NCBI RefSeq assembly: GCF_014642855.1
Contig: NZ_BMJB01000002.1
Location: forward strand, 1-64,000
Reading direction: 5' to 3'
DNA length: 64,000 bases
DNA from: Edaphobacter acidisoli
GTDB lineage: Bacteria > Acidobacteriota > Terriglobia > Terriglobales > Acidobacteriaceae
Shown: piece after piece, positions 36,654 through 46,045 of the stretch
Layout: every line of letters begins with the position of its first letter
Numbering within the stretch: position 1 is the first letter of the stretch
Notes under the pieces: model-generated
What the model was told of the DNA's origin: nothing
What the model saw: the letters and a program-made list of their open reading frames with translations, nothing else
The model's database searches: none
Made by a program: the position numbers and the translations under genes

Positions 36654-39600
36654 TTATTTTGTCTCGGCGTGCTCCGTTTCGTGTGGGTAGTCTGCGCGGA
36701 GGGCGAGGATTTCGTAGGGCTTGATGGGGACTGTGACCTTGTTGTCTGTGATGGTGAGGGCTGAGCCTTCTGGTTTTTCCATCAGGTTGGTTTCGGTGGC
36801 TGCGGTTGCGCCGGGAGGGAGGGTGAAGGTGACGTTTGCGCTCTTGCCTGCCCACTCGAAGACGTGGAAGATGAGGCCGTTGGAGTCTTCGGCCTTCTTC
36901 ACGGCGGTGAGGACGACGTTCTCAGGCTCGACCGAGAGGAAGGAGTGCTCGGCTGGGCCTGCGCCGGTGTGCGATTCGACCTGCACGGCGCGGAGGCGGT
37001 AGTTGTAGCTGTAGCCCTTGCGCTCGGTGAGGGCCTGTTGCCAGGTGCCGGTGTGCGGGTAGAGCTCGTAGCTGAAGTGCTGGTGGCCGCGGTCGGCGTT
37101 GGGGTCGGGCCAGATGGGCGAGCGCAGGAGCGTGAGGCGGAGCTGGTTGTCTACGCCGTCGTAGCCGTACTTCGACTCGTTGATGAGCGAGAAGCCGTGC
37201 TGCGTGTTGCCGAGGTCGGCCCAGCGCTGCGCGGGCACTTCGAAGCGGGCCTTCTCCCACGAGTTGTTGCGCGTGGTGGGACGCTGGATGGAGCCGTAGG
37301 GGATCTCGTAGGTGGCGAAGCCGGACGTTGCGGAGAGCGGGAAGGAGGCTTTCAGCAGGACGTGGGTCTCGTGCCAGTCGACGTTGTTGACGACGTTGAC
37401 GGTGTCGGCGCCGGCGTAGAGCTGGATGTCCTGCACGAACTTCGAGCTCTGCCAGGTGCGGGTGACGCGGATGGTGGCCCGGACGGGCGTGTTCTCGACG
37501 AGCTTGACGGAGTCGACTTCGGTGATGGGCGTCATGTGGTCGAGCGTGCCGGGATCGATGTTCCAGGCGTCGTAGTCCTTGGGTAGATCGTGGAAGGTCT
37601 GGAGCTGGTTGCCGCAGCCTCCCTGCGCGATGGTTTCGAAGTTGGATTTTTTGTCGTAGAGGCTGGTGATGCAGCCGGTGTTGGGATCGACGACGACCTT
37701 GAGGGCGGCGTTTTCAAGCGTTGTGCCCGAGGCTTTGAGGTCGCTGGTGAAGGGACGCTTGCCGGGGACGACGTGGAGGACCTCGTAGCCCATGGAGGGA
37801 ACGTCTTTGGCTTCGATGAGGAGCTTGAAGGTGTTCGTCTTCGGGTTGCTGGAGAGGATGGCGGAGGGCAGGACGCGGTCGTGCGCGTCGAGCACGGAGA
37901 CGCCGTTGGGGGAGGCGGATGGCATCTGCACGCTGACGGTGAGGTTGCCGTCGCGGTGCCAGGCGAGCGGGTTGAAGACGAGGACCGGGACGCCGGTGGC
38001 TACGTGGGTGTCGACGCGCGCGGCGAGGGTGTTGAGGGCCTTGGTGGAGATTTCGTTGTCGGCCCAGTAGACCTGGTCGAAGTCCTTCTGCGCGTCCTTG
38101 TAGATGACGCCGATGCCGGAGCCGGCGGCGAGGTCGTGGAACTGGTTGAAGGTGATCTTCTTCCAGGACTCGGTGAACTCGTCGGTGGGGTAGCGGTCGC
38201 CGTCAAGCCAGGCGAGTGAGGCGAGCTTTTCGGCGTTGAGGGTGCGCTCTTCGCTGTAGCGCATGTTGTATTTTTGCCGGGCCTGGGTGGTGAAGACGCC
38301 GCGGTGGTATTCGAGGTACATCTCGTCGTCCCAGGTGGGGATGGAGACTTTGCCCTCGACGGGAGTGGGGAACTGGTAGCCGTCGGCGATGGATTTGTAG
38401 TCCCAGGTCTTCGAGTCGGGGGCGATGTCCTGCTCGACTTTGGAGAAGTAGGGCTGCGCGGTGCCGAAGTGCATGTTGGGGATGATGGTGTCGGGCTGCG
38501 ACCAGTGGTCGCCTTCGTCGAGGACGGTGCGGGTGGCGCCGCCGCCGTGGTCGCCGATGCCGTAGAGGTCCATCATGTCGGTGAGGCCGGGTGCGCGCTT
38601 GCGTGCGACGACGATGTCTTCGGCGAGGCGGACGGGGTTGAGGTTGTTGTTGCCGTAGCCCTGCGGGAAGTAGGTGAGGACTTTGGAGCCGTCGGGCGAC
38701 TGCCACCAGAAGAGCTTGAAGGGGAGCGGGTTGGTGTCGTTCCAGGTCATCTTCTGGGTGACGAAGTAGTCGATGCCGGAGCGCTTGTAGATCTGCGGGA
38801 GCTGCCAGTTGTAGCCGAAGGAGTCGGGGTTCCAGCCGATGCGGACGTCGACGCCGTAGTGCTGGAGGTACCAGCGTTTGCCGAGGAGGATGGAGCGCGC
38901 GGTGGACTCGCCGCCGGGCATGTTGAGGTCAGGCTCGACCCACATGCCGCCGACGACCTCCCAGCGGCCTTCTTTGATGCGCTGCTTGATCTCGTCGTTC
39001 ATCGGGGGGTATTTGTCGGCGAGCCACTCGTTGTACTGCGCGGCGGACTGGGTGTAGGTGTATTGCGGGTACTCGTTCATGAGTTGCAGCGCGGTGCCGA
39101 AGGTGCGCTTGACGACGTCGACGGTCTCGGTCCAGGGCCAGAGCCAGGCGGCGTCGATGTGGGAGTTGCCGGTGACGTTGTAGGTGAGCTCGCGGAACAT
39201 GGGCTTGAGCGGCTCAAGCTCGGTGGCGGCCTGCTTGAGCGAGGCGTCGAACTTGGCCTGGTCGCCGGAGTCGAGCGCGGAGAGATCGACGGTGGTGATG
39301 GCGTGCTCGAGCGTGGCCATGTCGGCGGTGGGGTTTTTGGAGAGCGTGGGGATGAGGAGGGTCGAGGAGAGGAACTCGGTGCGAAGGTCTTCAGGGCTGG
39401 GACGGTTGGACGCGAAGTCGATCTTGAGGGTAACGCCGCGGAAGGACTTCTTGTCGACGGTGTTGAGCAGCTTGACGGCGACGAGGACCTTTTCGCCGGG
39501 CTGGGCCTTGTCGAAGAGGATGATGGGCTCGAGGTCGTCGCCGAGCGCGACGCGGCGGCCGTTGAAGTAGATGATCTGCGGCATGGGGCCGTTGGCGCTG

Positions 39601-39992
39601 GCGTGGAAGGCGAACCAGATGCGCGCGCCGGTGAGGTCGTAGCCGTTGAGGGTCTTGGGGACTTCGATGGTGCGGCGATACCAGACGGACTCGTTGGGGG
39701 CTTCGCTGCGGGCTTTGACGACCTGCCAGGAGCTGTCGTCGAGCGCGGGGTCTTCGCCGTGCGGGAGGTCGCCGGCGTGGTAGCGCCAGTCAGGCGCGGA
39801 GAGCTCGTCGAAGGTGGAGAGGCGCTCAATTACCTGCTGGGCCGCGGGCGAGAGCGAGCTGGTGATGTTGGCGGCTTGTCCGCGCCTCTGTGCGTTGGCT
39901 GCGGGCGCGAGGGCTATGAGGAGCGATGTTGCGGCCAAAGTGAGGACCGAGGCGAGTTGGCGGGCGCGGGCGAGATGGGGATGGTTGGTCAC
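36654..39992 (-). CDS. Exported GH38 alpha-mannosidase
   Basis: A 1112-residue glycoside hydrolase family 38 enzyme, exported by a signal peptide (cut near residue 34). An N-terminal beta-sandwich (about 70-195) is followed by the catalytic domain with His278-x-Asp280 (zinc), the nucleophile Asp390 in IGWNPDSFGYNW and the conserved GGMWVEPDLNMPGGES. The rest is the usual beta-sandwich C-terminal part. The reaction is hydrolysis of alpha-mannosides with retention. Start: GTG at 39992 behind AAGGAG (five-base gap). It stands alone, so no regulon can be named. The antisense is nearly stop-free, which creates false long frames. Confidence 0.94.
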   Translation of the reverse strand: MTNHPHLARARQLASVLTLAATSLLIALAPAANAQRRGQAANITSSLSPAAQQVIERLSTFDELSAPDWRYHAGDLPHGEDPALDDSSWQVVKARSEAPNESVWYRRTIEVPKTLNGYDLTGARIWFAFHASANGPMPQIIYFNGRRVALGDDLEPIILFDKAQPGEKVLVAVKLLNTVDKKSFRGVTLKIDFASNRPSPEDLRTEFLSSTLLIPTLSKNPTADMATLEHAITTVDLSALDSGDQAKFDASLKQAATELEPLKPMFRELTYNVTGNSHIDAAWLWPWTETVDVVKRTFGTALQLMNEYPQYTYTQSAAQYNEWLADKYPPMNDEIKQRIKEGRWEVVGGMWVEPDLNMPGGESTARSILLGKRWYLQHYGVDVRIGWNPDSFGYNWQLPQIYKRSGIDYFVTQKMTWNDTNPLPFKLFWWQSPDGSKVLTYFPQGYGNNNLNPVRLAEDIVVARKRAPGLTDMMDLYGIGDHGGGATRTVLDEGDHWSQPDTIIPNMHFGTAQPYFSKVEQDIAPDSKTWDYKSIADGYQFPTPVEGKVSIPTWDDEMYLEYHRGVFTTQARQKYNMRYSEERTLNAEKLASLAWLDGDRYPTDEFTESWKKITFNQFHDLAAGSGIGVIYKDAQKDFDQVYWADNEISTKALNTLAARVDTHVATGVPVLVFNPLAWHRDGNLTVSVQMPSASPNGVSVLDAHDRVLPSAILSSNPKTNTFKLLIEAKDVPSMGYEVLHVVPGKRPFTSDLKASGTTLENAALKVVVDPNTGCITSLYDKKSNFETIAQGGCGNQLQTFHDLPKDYDAWNIDPGTLDHMTPITEVDSVKLVENTPVRATIRVTRTWQSSKFVQDIQLYAGADTVNVVNNVDWHETHVLLKASFPLSATSGFATYEIPYGSIQRPTTRNNSWEKARFEVPAQRWADLGNTQHGFSLINESKYGYDGVDNQLRLTLLRSPIWPDPNADRGHQHFSYELYPHTGTWQQALTERKGYSYNYRLRAVQVESHTGAGPAEHSFLSVEPENVVLTAVKKAEDSNGLIFHVFEWAGKSANVTFTLPPGATAATETNLMEKPEGSALTITDNKVTVPIKPYEILALRADYPHETEHAETK

Positions 39993-40335
39993 AGGTGCTC
40001 CTTGTGTTTTTGAGAGGCAGAGAAAGCCCGTTGAAGCGAACAGAGGAAGTCTAAACCAAAATTATGATTGCGCTCTCAGAAAGTGTTGAGGAGGCGGCAA
40101 AATCTTCCGGTACGCCCGACTTTGGGCCGCGCAATTTCCTTGCCTGTGTGATAGCATCCGTTTCCCCTGGGAAGCGCCCTCCGGCTGCGCTCCGAACGTG
40201 GTGAGTCTTTGAACGCTGCCGGGCGGGGGATGGCGGAAGTCTGAAGCGGCGCTGCTGTCGGTTGAGCGCGTCTATATACACAGGCGCAATAGAAAGGCGC
40301 ACGCTAACGGACTTGAGCTGAGGAGGGACTGCGGT
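39993..40335. other. Spacer upstream of the EF-G paralogue
   Basis: These 343 bases hold no gene I can support. AGGAGGG at 40321-40327 is the ribosome-binding site of the EF-G gene. I see no clear riboswitch or terminator. Confidence 0.5.
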
Positions 40336-42492
40336 ATGAGGGTCTATCAAGGGAGAGAGATTCGCAATGTGGCCGTGGTGGGCCATGCGCATAGTGGCAA
40401 GTCGACACTGATTGCAGCGCTGCTGCATGCGGCGAAGATGACGCCGGCGCAGGGGCGGGTGGAAGACGGGTCGGCGGTGACGGCGTATGACGAGGAAGAG
40501 GTGGCGCGGCGGACGACGATGTCTAACGCAGTCGCGTTTGCGGAGTGGGGCGGGGTGAAGATCAACCTGCTGGATACGCCGGGGTTCCATATGTTTGTGC
40601 AGGAGTCGCGCGCGGCGATGCTTCCGGTGGAGACGGCGCTGATTGTGCTGAACGCGCAGGTGGGCGCGGAGACGGTGACGGACCGGGTGTGGCACTATGC
40701 GGCGGAGGTGAACCTGCCGCGTGTGCTGGTGATGAATCAGGTGGACCATCCCAAGGCCGATAGCCGCGTGGGACGGATGGAGATGATCGAGCACCTGCAG
40801 GGGAAGTGGGGCAGGCAGGTGGTGCCGGTGCAGTTGCCGATTGTGGACAAGGACGGCTTTCACGGGGTGGTGGACCTGGTGACGATGCAGGCCTTTCTGT
40901 ACAAGCCCGGTGGCGATGGACGCGGCGAGGTGGGCAAGATTCCGCATGTGATGGAAGAGGACGCGAAGAAGGCGCATGAGGCGCTGGTGGAACTGGTCGC
41001 CGAGGGGAAAGATGAGCTGATGGAGGAGTTCTTCCGCGAGGGCACGATTCCGGAGGAGCATCTAATCGCGGCGCTGCATGAGGCGATTCGCGAGGACCGC
41101 ATCTTCCCGGTGCTGTATGTGAGCGGGCTGCGGAATGTGGGCACGGACCATCTGCTGGATTTTCTGAAGGTCTATGCGCCTTCGCCGGTGGAGCGCGAGC
41201 CGGTGGCTGCGCGGGGATTGCAGCGCCCGGTCGGGACCAATGGCCATGCGAATGGCGAGGCGGTTACGGCGCAGGAAGAGATTGTGATGCGCGGCATGGA
41301 CGATAAGGAGCCGCTGGCGCTCTACGTCTTCAAGACGATGTCGGACCCGTTTGCCGGACGGATCTCATTTTTCAAGGTGCTGAGCGGCACGTTGAAGAAT
41401 GACAGGACGGTGGAGAACTACACGCGGCAGGAGCAGGAGCGGCTGGTGCATCTTTCGATCATGCAGGGACGCAAGGCGGTCGAAGTGCCGGAGCTGCATG
41501 CGGGCGATCTGGGCGCGGTGGCGAAGCTGCACGTGACGCTGACGGGCGATTCGCTGGGCGACCGTGGACAGGATATCTTCCTAGAGCCGGTGGCGATGCC
41601 GGAGCCTGCGATGACCTATGCGATTGAGCCGAAGTCGCGCGCCGACGAGGACAAGCTGGCCCCGGCGGTGCACAAACTGATGGAAGAGGACCTGATGCTC
41701 CGGTTCTTCCGCGACCCGCAGACGAATGAGTTTCTGGTGGCGGGCGCGGGGCAGCAGCATATCGAGACGGTGGTCTCGAAGCTGAAGAAGCGGTATCACA
41801 CGGAGGTGACGCTGAAGGCGCCGAAGGTACCTTATCGGGAGACGATTCTAGGCCACGCAGACGCGCAGGGCAGGCACAAGAAGCAGACGGGCGGGCATGG
41901 GCAGTTTGGCGACTGCAAGATTCGCATGGATGCGTTGCCGCGCGGCAGCGGCTTTGTGTTTGAGAACGATATCTTTGGCGGCTCGATTCCGCGGCAGTAC
42001 ATTCCGGCGGTTGAGAAGGGGATACAGGAGTCGGCGGCGCGCGGATTTCTGGCCGGGTATCCGGTGGTGGACTTCAAGGTGTCGTTGTATGACGGGAGCT
42101 ACCACGATGTGGATTCGAGCGAGATGTCGTTCAAGATGGCCGGGCGACTGGCGTTTCGTAAGTGTATGGAACAGGCCCGGCCCGCGCTGCTGGAGCCGGT
42201 GATGAAGGTCGAGATCGAGACGCCGGATGAGTTTGCGGGCGCGCTGCTGGGCGATTTGAACTCGCGCCGTGGACGGGTGCAGGGCATGGAGCCGGGAAGC
42301 GCGGGTACGGTCGTGCGGGCCGAGGTGCCGATGGCGGAGATGCTGAGCTACGGCACGACGCTGACTTCGATTACGCAGGGCCGGGGCAGCTTCAGGATGG
42401 AGATGGGCCACTACGATATCGTGCCCGCGATGATCGCGCAGAAGATTCTGGCGACGGCGAAGCGGCCGGTGCATGATGAGGCGGAGGAATAG
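40336..42492 (+). CDS. EF-G paralogue with altered GTPase motifs
   Basis: A 718-residue protein with the EF-G domain order: GTPase G domain (P-loop GHAHSGKST at 16-24, DTPGF at 80-84, NQVD at 134-137), domain II, III, IV (QTGGHGQFGDCKI) and V (GRVQGMEPG). It belongs to the EF-G-like group (FusA2/TetM-like relatives) rather than the housekeeping EF-G. The usual G3 His (DTPGH) is Phe here and the usual Lys of NKxD is Gln. A Gly-rich insertion (GTNGHANGEAVTAQ) interrupts the II region. AGGAGGG is eight bases before the ATG. It may work in a specialised step of translation or not at all as a translocase. Confidence 0.92.
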   Translation: MRVYQGREIRNVAVVGHAHSGKSTLIAALLHAAKMTPAQGRVEDGSAVTAYDEEEVARRTTMSNAVAFAEWGGVKINLLDTPGFHMFVQESRAAMLPVETALIVLNAQVGAETVTDRVWHYAAEVNLPRVLVMNQVDHPKADSRVGRMEMIEHLQGKWGRQVVPVQLPIVDKDGFHGVVDLVTMQAFLYKPGGDGRGEVGKIPHVMEEDAKKAHEALVELVAEGKDELMEEFFREGTIPEEHLIAALHEAIREDRIFPVLYVSGLRNVGTDHLLDFLKVYAPSPVEREPVAARGLQRPVGTNGHANGEAVTAQEEIVMRGMDDKEPLALYVFKTMSDPFAGRISFFKVLSGTLKNDRTVENYTRQEQERLVHLSIMQGRKAVEVPELHAGDLGAVAKLHVTLTGDSLGDRGQDIFLEPVAMPEPAMTYAIEPKSRADEDKLAPAVHKLMEEDLMLRFFRDPQTNEFLVAGAGQQHIETVVSKLKKRYHTEVTLKAPKVPYRETILGHADAQGRHKKQTGGHGQFGDCKIRMDALPRGSGFVFENDIFGGSIPRQYIPAVEKGIQESAARGFLAGYPVVDFKVSLYDGSYHDVDSSEMSFKMAGRLAFRKCMEQARPALLEPVMKVEIETPDEFAGALLGDLNSRRGRVQGMEPGSAGTVVRAEVPMAEMLSYGTTLTSITQGRGSFRMEMGHYDIVPAMIAQKILATAKRPVHDEAEE

Positions 42493-42603
42493 CGCTCTGT
42501 TCCGGGTGAAGTTTCGGTAGAGAAGCAGGTTTCTCCGCTACGCGATGGACGATGAGGCCGTCCATCGCTTCGGTCGAAATGACAGAGTTGTAGTGGTGAG
42601 GAA

Positions 42604-42639
42604 CCCATTCATGCCGCGATGGGCTGCGGCATGAATGGG
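42604..42639. repeat. Palindromic intergenic repeat (copy 2)
   Basis: CCCATTCATGCCGC and GCGGCATGAATGGG form a perfect 14-pair stem with an eight-base loop, followed by GGCACCCGG. TTCGGTCGAAATGACAGAG just upstream (about 42569) resembles the CTACGGTCGAGATGACG stretch near copy 1. It lies between EF-G and the DoxX-like gene, both ending nearby. Confidence 0.65.
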
Positions 42640-42658
42640 GCACCCGGTTCGTGACTGG

Positions 42659-43042
42659 TTAGCGGAGCCAGCCTGCGGTGAACAGCGCTTTGAAGTGTTC
42701 GCGGTAGGCGTAGATCAGGAAGATCTCGAGGATCGTGACGACGACTCCGGGACCGATTCCTGACATGTTGAAGGTGATGTGGAAGAGCAGGATGTTGACG
42801 ATGACCGGGCCCAGCAGCACGAGGCCGATCGGGACGAATCGTCCAATCAGCAGCAGGATTCCGCCGACAACGTAGAAGAGGCCGTAGAACGTGAACCAGC
42901 CGTGTTTGAACATCACGGCCATCAATGTTCCTGCGTCGCCGGGAGGGAGTTGCATGGGGAGGAAGTGGAAGTAGATGTTGAGGCCGAAGAAGACGAAGAT
43001 AAAGCCCAACAGGATACGCGCGATCAGGACAGCGATCTTCAT
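42659..43042 (-). CDS. DoxX-like small membrane protein
   Basis: A 127-residue protein with four membrane helices, of the DoxX/DoxD-like group: IARILLGFIFVFFGLNIYFHFLP at the start, MFKHGWFTFYGLFYVVGGILLLIG in the middle and a C-terminal helix ILEIFLIYAYREHF. DoxX proteins are linked to oxidative stress or quinone reactions, with no firm activity. No partner is adjacent. Confidence 0.85.
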   Translation of the reverse strand: MKIAVLIARILLGFIFVFFGLNIYFHFLPMQLPPGDAGTLMAVMFKHGWFTFYGLFYVVGGILLLIGRFVPIGLVLLGPVIVNILLFHITFNMSGIGPGVVVTILEIFLIYAYREHFKALFTAGWLR

Positions 43043-43209
43043 AGAACTGACTCTCCTTGAAGAGTGAAATGTTCAGCGATGTGCCCAGGTGAAGGTGCTT
43101 TATAAGAAAAAGACCCACAGTTGCACGAGGATAAGATGATTCAGTAGCGTCAAATATGCAGAGAATTTCTTGCCCGGCCTGCCTGAGGCTGGAGCGAGAT
43201 GGAGCTTGA

Positions 43210-44076
43210 ATGAAGAGCGTGGCTGTTCGGATTGCGATTGTGCTGTCTGCCTTGTCGATGACCTTTGCATCTGTGCAGACGCTCAGGGCGCAGGCCGATG
43301 CGATTCCGAGCGCTTCGCCGGCGCAGCCTGTGGGGCAGAGCGATGAACAGCGCGGCAAGCAGCTTATCGACGAGATGGTGAAGGCGCTGGGCGGGCAGGC
43401 GTGGCTGGATCGTCAGGACGAGACGGAGGATGGCCGCGTGGCCTCGTTTTTTCAAGGACAGCCGAATGGACTGGGTACGCTGTTTCATGCCGACCGGCAA
43501 TTTCCGGGGCCGGGCCGCCCTGAGGCGCTACGCATCGGCTTTCTCTCGTGGCGGGGCATGATTATGCCCGGCAAGAAGACCGATGTGGTGCAGATTTGGC
43601 GCGACAAGACCGGCTACGAGATTACCTACAAGGGCAAGACGACGCTGCCGAAGGAACAGGTGGCTAATTTCTATCTGCGGCGCGATCACTCGATTGAGGT
43701 TGTGGTGAGGGACTGGATCAAGGCGCCGGGCGTGATGATTGTGGCCGAGGGCACGACGATGGTGGAACGGCGCATGGCGGACAAGGTGACGGTGTTGAGC
43801 GCGAATAACGATGCCGTCACGCTGGAGCTGGATGCGACGACGCATCTGCCGCTGCGGAGCACCTTCCGCTCGCGCAATGCTCAGTTCAACGATTGGGACG
43901 AGGATGTGGAGGAGTATGACGACTACCACACGGTCCAGGACCTGCCGACAGCGTATACGCTGACCCGTTATCACAATGGCGAGATGGTGGGGCAGACGTT
44001 TCTGACCAGCGTTAAATACAACACAGGGTTGTCGCAGGACCTGTTCAATCCGGACCTGCTGCTCAAGAAAAAGTAG
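43210..44076 (+). CDS. Exported protein (outer-membrane lipoprotein-sorting-like)
   Basis: A 288-residue exported protein with a signal peptide (about 1-28). The mature part is soluble, with strands such as WLDRQDETEDGRVASFF, RMADKVTVLSANNDAVTLELDATTHLPLRSTF and a closing LTSVKYNTGLSQDLFNPDLLLKKK. The THLPLRSTF segment and the periodic strands recall LolA/LppX-fold domains (DUF4292/DUF620-like). No named family is certain. It lies 26 bases before fabZ, so it may be co-transcribed with lipid A genes. Confidence 0.7.
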   Translation: MKSVAVRIAIVLSALSMTFASVQTLRAQADAIPSASPAQPVGQSDEQRGKQLIDEMVKALGGQAWLDRQDETEDGRVASFFQGQPNGLGTLFHADRQFPGPGRPEALRIGFLSWRGMIMPGKKTDVVQIWRDKTGYEITYKGKTTLPKEQVANFYLRRDHSIEVVVRDWIKAPGVMIVAEGTTMVERRMADKVTVLSANNDAVTLELDATTHLPLRSTFRSRNAQFNDWDEDVEEYDDYHTVQDLPTAYTLTRYHNGEMVGQTFLTSVKYNTGLSQDLFNPDLLLKKK

Positions 44077-44102
44077 CCGCGCGGTTTATACTCAGGGCTG
44101 CC

Positions 44103-44642
44103 ATGAGTGAGACGACTGCAACATCCACTGCCGCGACTGAATCCGCAGCGCATGCCCAATCCGCTGAACAGAAGACGATGGACATCGTTGAGATTATGTC
44201 CATTCTGCCGCATCGCTATCCGTTTCTGCTGATCGACCGCGTGATTGAGGTGGAACGGAAGCAGCGCATCGTCGCGATTAAGAACGTGTCGTTCAACGAG
44301 CCGCAGTTTCAGGGGCACTTTCCCGATTATCCCATCATGCCCGGGGTGTTGATGGTGGAGGCGATTGCGCAGGCGGGCGGCGCGCTGCTGCTGACCGAGA
44401 TTCCTGACCGCGATAACAAGTTGATGGTCTTCACAGGCATCGACAGCGCGAAGTTTCGCCGGCCGGTGGTGCCGGGTGACCAGGTGCGCATTGAGGTGAA
44501 GGTGTTGAACTGGCGCTCGACCGCGGTGCGGATGCAGGGCACGGCGACGGTGGAGGGCAAGGTGGTTTGCGAAGCCACGGTGATGTGCGCGCTGGTGCCA
44601 CGGGCGGCGAAGAAGCAAGAGAGCGGGGCTGCTTCGGCGTGA
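44103..44642 (+). CDS. fabZ: 3-hydroxyacyl-ACP dehydratase FabZ
   Basis: A 179-residue cytoplasmic enzyme that dehydrates 3-hydroxyacyl-ACP in fatty acid synthesis and feeds the hydroxyacyl pool for lipid A. The catalytic His is in ILPHRYPFLLIDRV, the Glu in GVLMVEAIAQ, and NEPQFQGHFPDYPIMPG is conserved. An N-terminal extension of about 25 residues rich in Ala and Thr is not in most FabZ. It overlaps lpxA by four bases (GTGA). Confidence 0.96.
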   Translation: MSETTATSTAATESAAHAQSAEQKTMDIVEIMSILPHRYPFLLIDRVIEVERKQRIVAIKNVSFNEPQFQGHFPDYPIMPGVLMVEAIAQAGGALLLTEIPDRDNKLMVFTGIDSAKFRRPVVPGDQVRIEVKVLNWRSTAVRMQGTATVEGKVVCEATVMCALVPRAAKKQESGAASA

Positions 44643-45436
44643 GCGAGCGGGCGAGGATTCATCCTACGGCGATTGTTGAGCCGGGCGCGCAGGTTCCGGC
44701 GAGCTGCACGGTTGGGCCCTACTGCACGATTGGGCCGAATGTTGTGCTGGGTGAGGAGTGCGAGCTGGTCTCGCACGTGGTGCTCGACGGGCACCTGACG
44801 ATGGGGCGCAACAACCGCGTGTTTTCGTTTGCGTGCCTCGGCGTTGCTCCGCAGGATTTGAAATATAAGGGCGAGCCGACTGCGCTTATGATTGGCGACC
44901 GTAATGACATCCGCGAGTATGTGACGATCTCGCGCGGGACGACGGGCGGGGGCGGTACGACGCGCGTTGGCTCGGGCTGCCTGATTATGGCTTACACGCA
45001 CATTGGGCATGACTCGGTGATTGGCGATGGCGTGATTCTGGCGAATGCAGCTACGCTTGCCGGGCATGTCACGGTGGAGGATTACGCCACTGTTGGCGCG
45101 CTGAATCCGGTGCACCAGTTCTGCACGATTGGCAAGTATGCCTATGTGGGCGGAGGCACGACGATCACGCAGGATGTGCTGCCGTACTCGCTGACTTCGA
45201 TAGAGCGCAACAACCATGCGTATGGCATCAACAAGGTGGGGTTGGAGCGCAAGGGATTTACGCCGGAGGAGATCAAGCAGCTTCGTGCTGCGTATCGTCT
45301 GCTGCAGGCTTCGAAGCTGAATGTTTCGGAGGCGCTGGCGGCTATCCAGGAGAAGGTTGCGTCTGGCGAGTTCGGCGAGCGCGTGGCGTATCTGGCGGAC
45401 TTCATTGCGAAGAGCGAGCGGGGCATTATCAAGTAG
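44639..45436 (+). CDS. lpxA: UDP-N-acetylglucosamine acyltransferase
   Basis: A 265-residue left-handed beta-helix enzyme, first step of lipid A synthesis, transferring 3-hydroxyacyl from ACP to UDP-GlcNAc. Hexapeptide repeats fill the N-terminal 190 residues, with IHPTAIVEPGAQV at the start and the catalytic His in the MAYTHIGHDSVIGDGVILAN stretch. The C-terminal helices follow (AYRLLQASKLNVSEAL). Start is GTG at 44639, overlapping fabZ; longer frames lack family similarity. Adjacent fabZ and the nearby lpxI fit an outer-membrane organism. Confidence 0.95.
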   Translation: MSERARIHPTAIVEPGAQVPASCTVGPYCTIGPNVVLGEECELVSHVVLDGHLTMGRNNRVFSFACLGVAPQDLKYKGEPTALMIGDRNDIREYVTISRGTTGGGGTTRVGSGCLIMAYTHIGHDSVIGDGVILANAATLAGHVTVEDYATVGALNPVHQFCTIGKYAYVGGGTTITQDVLPYSLTSIERNNHAYGINKVGLERKGFTPEEIKQLRAAYRLLQASKLNVSEALAAIQEKVASGEFGERVAYLADFIAKSERGIIK

Positions 45437-45456
45437 GCAATCTATAATTGCGTGCC

Positions 45457-46029
45457 ATGAGGAAATACCTTGCTGCGTCTCTACTCGGGCTGAGTCTTTC
45501 GCTTGCCGCGCAGACAAACACTGCAGCTTCTCAAAGCCAGTCGAACGAGAAGCTGATCCAGATGGCTCAAGAGGACCAACTCGCTCGAACCAGCGCCTTG
45601 ACGCAGGCTGAACGCGCGAAGGCTTTTCAGGCCGATGCGACCCGCCTCGCTGCAGTGAAAGAAATGATTGCGCAGAATCAGCTTGCAACTGGTCTGGATT
45701 ACTTCAATGCGGCTCTCATCATGCAGCATGGACAGACCAGCGATGACTATCTTTTGGCCCATACACTGGCGGTCATTGGAATTAGCAAGGGAAACAGGAA
45801 TTGCATCTGGCTAAGTGCGGCTACGCTGGATCGATACCTCTTCTCCATGAAGCAGCCACAGATCTACGGAACTCAATCTCATCGTCTTGATCCTGCAAAG
45901 CCATTCACGATGGAGCCTTATGCAGACCAACTGGTTACGGATGGTCTTCGAAAAGAGCTTGATGTGCCGGCTGAAGCTGTGCAAAAGCAGCGGCTTGATA
46001 AGCTCAATCAATCTTTACTAGCGAAATAG
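45457..46029 (+). CDS. Exported DUF6624-like protein
   Basis: A 190-residue exported protein. A signal peptide (about 1-18) is followed by a polar helical stretch. The central DDYLLAHTLAVIGISKGNRNCIWLSAATLDRYLFSMKQPQIYGTQ agrees with the DUF6624 pattern as I remember it. Function unknown. It follows lpxA by 20 bases and precedes the Gfo/Idh gene by 16 bases on the same strand. The ATG at 45448 is three codons longer. Confidence 0.7.
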   Translation: MRKYLAASLLGLSLSLAAQTNTAASQSQSNEKLIQMAQEDQLARTSALTQAERAKAFQADATRLAAVKEMIAQNQLATGLDYFNAALIMQHGQTSDDYLLAHTLAVIGISKGNRNCIWLSAATLDRYLFSMKQPQIYGTQSHRLDPAKPFTMEPYADQLVTDGLRKELDVPAEAVQKQRLDKLNQSLLAK

Positions 46030-46045
46030 ACCGGGAGCAATTTCA

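Noticed and set aside
38274-40013. A 579-residue plus-strand frame opposite GH38
   Set aside because: Extreme Val/Gly/Asp composition with no motif; it is the mirror of GH38 codon use.
40150-40330. Riboswitch upstream of the EF-G paralogue
   Set aside because: I could not match the conserved cores of known riboswitches and saw no terminator or sequestering hairpin.
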